7,828 bases of DNA, taken from the NCBI GenBank assembly GCA_049646245.1, contig JBARVL010000447.1, forward strand, positions 1 through 7,828. The letters are read 5' to 3'. The DNA comes from Crinalium sp049646245. GTDB taxonomy: Bacteria > Cyanobacteriota > Cyanobacteriia > Cyanobacteriales > PCC-9333. Positions 6,500 to 7,828 of this stretch are shown piece by piece. The position numbers and the translations under genes are program-made. The notes beneath the pieces are model-generated. The model saw only the letters and a list, made by a program, of their open reading frames with translations. It was not told the origin of the DNA and did not search any database. Every line of letters starts with the position of its first letter. Position 1 is the first letter of the stretch.

Positions 6500-7519
6500 T
6501 TATTTATTTAAACTATTCCCTAAAAAAGCAGTACATTTACCGCCTAGTCCTGTAGCGATCGTGCAAGTATTACTTGTGAACATCCCTATATATGTATCTC
6601 CCTGACTACCAGGGGTTCCCAAACTATCTACAAACAATCCTTGCTCTGCAACTTTAACTTTTGCTTCTTTAGCGACAGTTTTAATTACTTTGTCATTGCC
6701 TGTTGCTTCAGTAAAAATCGTAGGTACGCCAGCATTTTTAACTTCCGTTACCAGTTCTTTAACCCGTAATGCTGTCGGTTTTTCTTCATTGCTAAGTCCC
6801 TGTAATGCGCCTTCAATAGTAATACCATAGGAATTTGCATAGTAATTTAGAGAGTTATGAGTTGTTACTAATTTGCGCTGTTTAGGGGGAATTGTGTTAA
6901 TTTGTGCTTTAGCCCAAACATCTAATTGTTTAAGTTTGTCACTTAGCTGATGGGCATTAGCAGCATACACATTAAAATTGGTAGGGGACAGTTTGGTTAG
7001 TTGTTCTCGAATTACTTCCACCATCCGAATACCATTCTGGGCATTGTGCCAAATATGGGGGTCGGGAACAAGTTCGTGTTTAGCTGATTTCTCCGACTCT
7101 TCGTGGCGATCGCTTTCTCCCATTAATGGTTTAGGAACTGCAACTTCATGGACAGCAACTTTGGTTGCAGCTTGATTGCTGGCTTTAATAATCTTAATTA
7201 GTTCTGGTTCAAAGTTATAGCCCCCATACAAAATTAGTTCTGCTTTTTCTATTGCTTGGCGGTCTTGCGGGGTAGCTTTATAAACGTGGACATCAACACC
7301 AGGATTAATTAAACAAGTTAAATCAATTGTATTTTGAGCAATTACTTTTGTTAGATCGCATAAAACACTATGGGTTGCCACTACTTTAGGTAGTTTATTA
7401 CTTTTGCCATTGCTGCTACCAAGATTATTTGCTTGAGTGCCAGGGTTACACCCAAGCAGCAACAGTGAAATTCCCACCGCCCCACAAAAGGTAATTTTTT
7501 TCTTGAGATCCTGATTCAT
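6500..7519 (-). CDS. Zn/Mn-type metal ABC transporter substrate-binding lipoprotein (ZnuA/TroA-like)
   Basis: Binds a divalent metal outside the inner membrane and delivers it to an ABC permease. From the ATG at 7519 the protein has 339 residues. An in-frame TTG at 7543 would add eight residues, but the ATG places a basic start (NQDLKKK), a hydrophobic run and lipobox LLLLGC (Cys24) exactly as in a lipoprotein signal peptide. Family ligands, by motif: His78 (GVDVHVYKATPQD), His155 (PDPHIWHN), His221 (LVTTHNSLNYYA) and Asp298 (LFVDSLG). The third His, where Mn-specific MntC/PsaA have Glu, favours zinc or mixed Zn/Mn (inference). A short charged loop with two His (about 134-150) replaces the long His-rich loop of many ZnuA proteins. 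Cysteine pairs Cys54/Cys69 and Cys319/Cys329 could form disulfides. The divergent ATPase gene is its probable partner; a Fur/Zur-like box lies 90 bp upstream. Confidence 0.9.
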   Translation of the reverse strand: MNQDLKKKITFCGAVGISLLLLGCNPGTQANNLGSSNGKSNKLPKVVATHSVLCDLTKVIAQNTIDLTCLINPGVDVHVYKATPQDRQAIEKAELILYGGYNFEPELIKIIKASNQAATKVAVHEVAVPKPLMGESDRHEESEKSAKHELVPDPHIWHNAQNGIRMVEVIREQLTKLSPTNFNVYAANAHQLSDKLKQLDVWAKAQINTIPPKQRKLVTTHNSLNYYANSYGITIEGALQGLSNEEKPTALRVKELVTEVKNAGVPTIFTEATGNDKVIKTVAKEAKVKVAEQGLFVDSLGTPGSQGDTYIGMFTSNTCTIATGLGGKCTAFLGNSLNK

Positions 7520-7608
7520 AATTCCAAATTTAGCCCAGCACAAAGGTAAGTAGCTTCAAAAAGATGTCGTTAGCTCTGCAATTAATGCACAATAGCAACA
7601 GTACCATG

Positions 7609-7628
7609 CGATAATGATATTCATTCTA
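7609..7628. promoter_or_regulatory. Fur/Zur-family operator in the divergent promoter region
   Basis: Positions 7610-7628 (GATAATGATATTCATTCTA) match the classical Fur box GATAATGATAATCATTATC at 16 of 19 bases. Positions 7609-7623 match the cyanobacterial Zur-type palindrome TGATAATnATTATCA at 11 of 14 informative bases. The core AATGA-TAT-TCATT is symmetric. It ends 13 bp before the ATPase ATG and lies 90 bp upstream of the lipoprotein ATG, so one repressor could shut both genes when metal is plentiful. Zur is the likelier regulator given the gene products; Fur cannot be excluded. Confidence 0.65.
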
Positions 7629-7641
7629 ATAAAGATCGGCG

Positions 7642-7828
7642 ATGCTGGAAGTCCAAAACCTAGCAGTTAATTATCGAGGAGTCTCAGCACTTCAGGGTGT
7701 GAGTTTTTCGATCGCACCTGGGCAACTTGTAGGTTTAATTGGTCCAAACGGTGCAGGAAAAAGCACTCTAGTCAAAGCGATGCTGGGATTAATTCCTACT
7801 GCCAGTGGGTTTGTGAGATTTAATCAGC
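7642..7828 (+). CDS. Metal ABC transporter ATP-binding protein, 5' part only
   Basis: The frame opens at ATG 7642 and runs off the window after 62 codons. The translation begins MLEVQNLAVNYRGVSALQGV, the usual ABC ATPase first strands with aromatic Tyr11 in the A-loop position. The Walker A motif GPNGAGKST is at residues 34-42, and AMLGLIP (46-52) follows, as in ZnuC/MntB-type metal transporter ATPases. The Q-loop, signature and Walker B motifs lie beyond the edge. It should hydrolyse ATP at the inner face of the membrane to drive metal import with the divergent binding protein. The assignment to metal uptake rests on that neighbour and the shared operator. Confidence 0.9.
   Translation, partial: MLEVQNLAVNYRGVSALQGVSFSIAPGQLVGLIGPNGAGKSTLVKAMLGLIPTASGFVRFNQ

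Noticed and set aside
325..7113. Seven GCGATCGC octamers as a possible regulatory repeat
   Set aside because: They are HIP1 sites, dispersed genome-wide in many cyanobacteria, in both coding and intergenic DNA here; useful for taxonomy but not specific to these genes.
6978..7175. Plus-strand 65-codon frame inside the lipoprotein gene
   Set aside because: Antisense shadow of the metal-binding region, rich in Ser and Trp with no motif.
7520..7543. Eight-residue TTG-initiated N-terminal extension of the metal-binding lipoprotein
   Set aside because: The ATG at 7519 gives a standard lipoprotein signal peptide; the extension would put a non-typical MCWAKFGI segment before it.

Overview
The window looks like chromosomal DNA from a cyanobacterium, probably filamentous and close to Nostoc. 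The 8-bp HIP1 palindrome GCGATCGC, a cyanobacterial hallmark, occurs seven times (starts 325, 1923, 3902, 3927, 5179, 6348, 7106). Intergenic DNA is long and very AT-rich, and the protein families are typical of cyanobacteria. No IS element, CRISPR array, tRNA or rRNA gene was seen.

Layout: (1) 48-1829 (+), a long-form pyruvate kinase with a C-terminal PEP-utilizing-type swivel domain, followed by a hairpin. (2) 1830-2534, an AT-rich gap of about 700 bp with small inverted repeats but no convincing gene. (3) 2535-3878 (+), a type II NADH dehydrogenase. (4) 3879-4029, a compact convergent terminator region rich in palindromes. (5) 4030-5853 (-), a sensor histidine kinase. (6) 5854-6499, its AT-rich leader, ending in the terminator of the next gene. 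(7) 6500-7519 (-), a Zn/Mn-type metal-binding lipoprotein. (8) 7520-7641, a divergent promoter region with a strong Fur/Zur-family operator. (9) 7642 to the window end (+), the first 62 codons of an ABC transporter ATPase.

The metal-binding lipoprotein and the divergent ATPase should form one metal-uptake ABC transporter, controlled by one shared operator; the permease would lie beyond the right edge. Pyruvate kinase and the NADH dehydrogenase are stand-alone metabolic genes with no evident operon partner.

The most interesting item is the histidine kinase. Its N-terminus keeps the E-x14-C-x3-H skeleton of the AhpD/carboxymuconolactone-decarboxylase fold, but the first AhpD cysteine is missing and a new one lies three residues beyond the second. 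This is followed by a LOV blue-light domain with every main FMN-contact residue, then a kinase core with an atypical H-N H-box. That architecture suggests a sensor combining thiol/redox and blue-light input. No response regulator gene is nearby.
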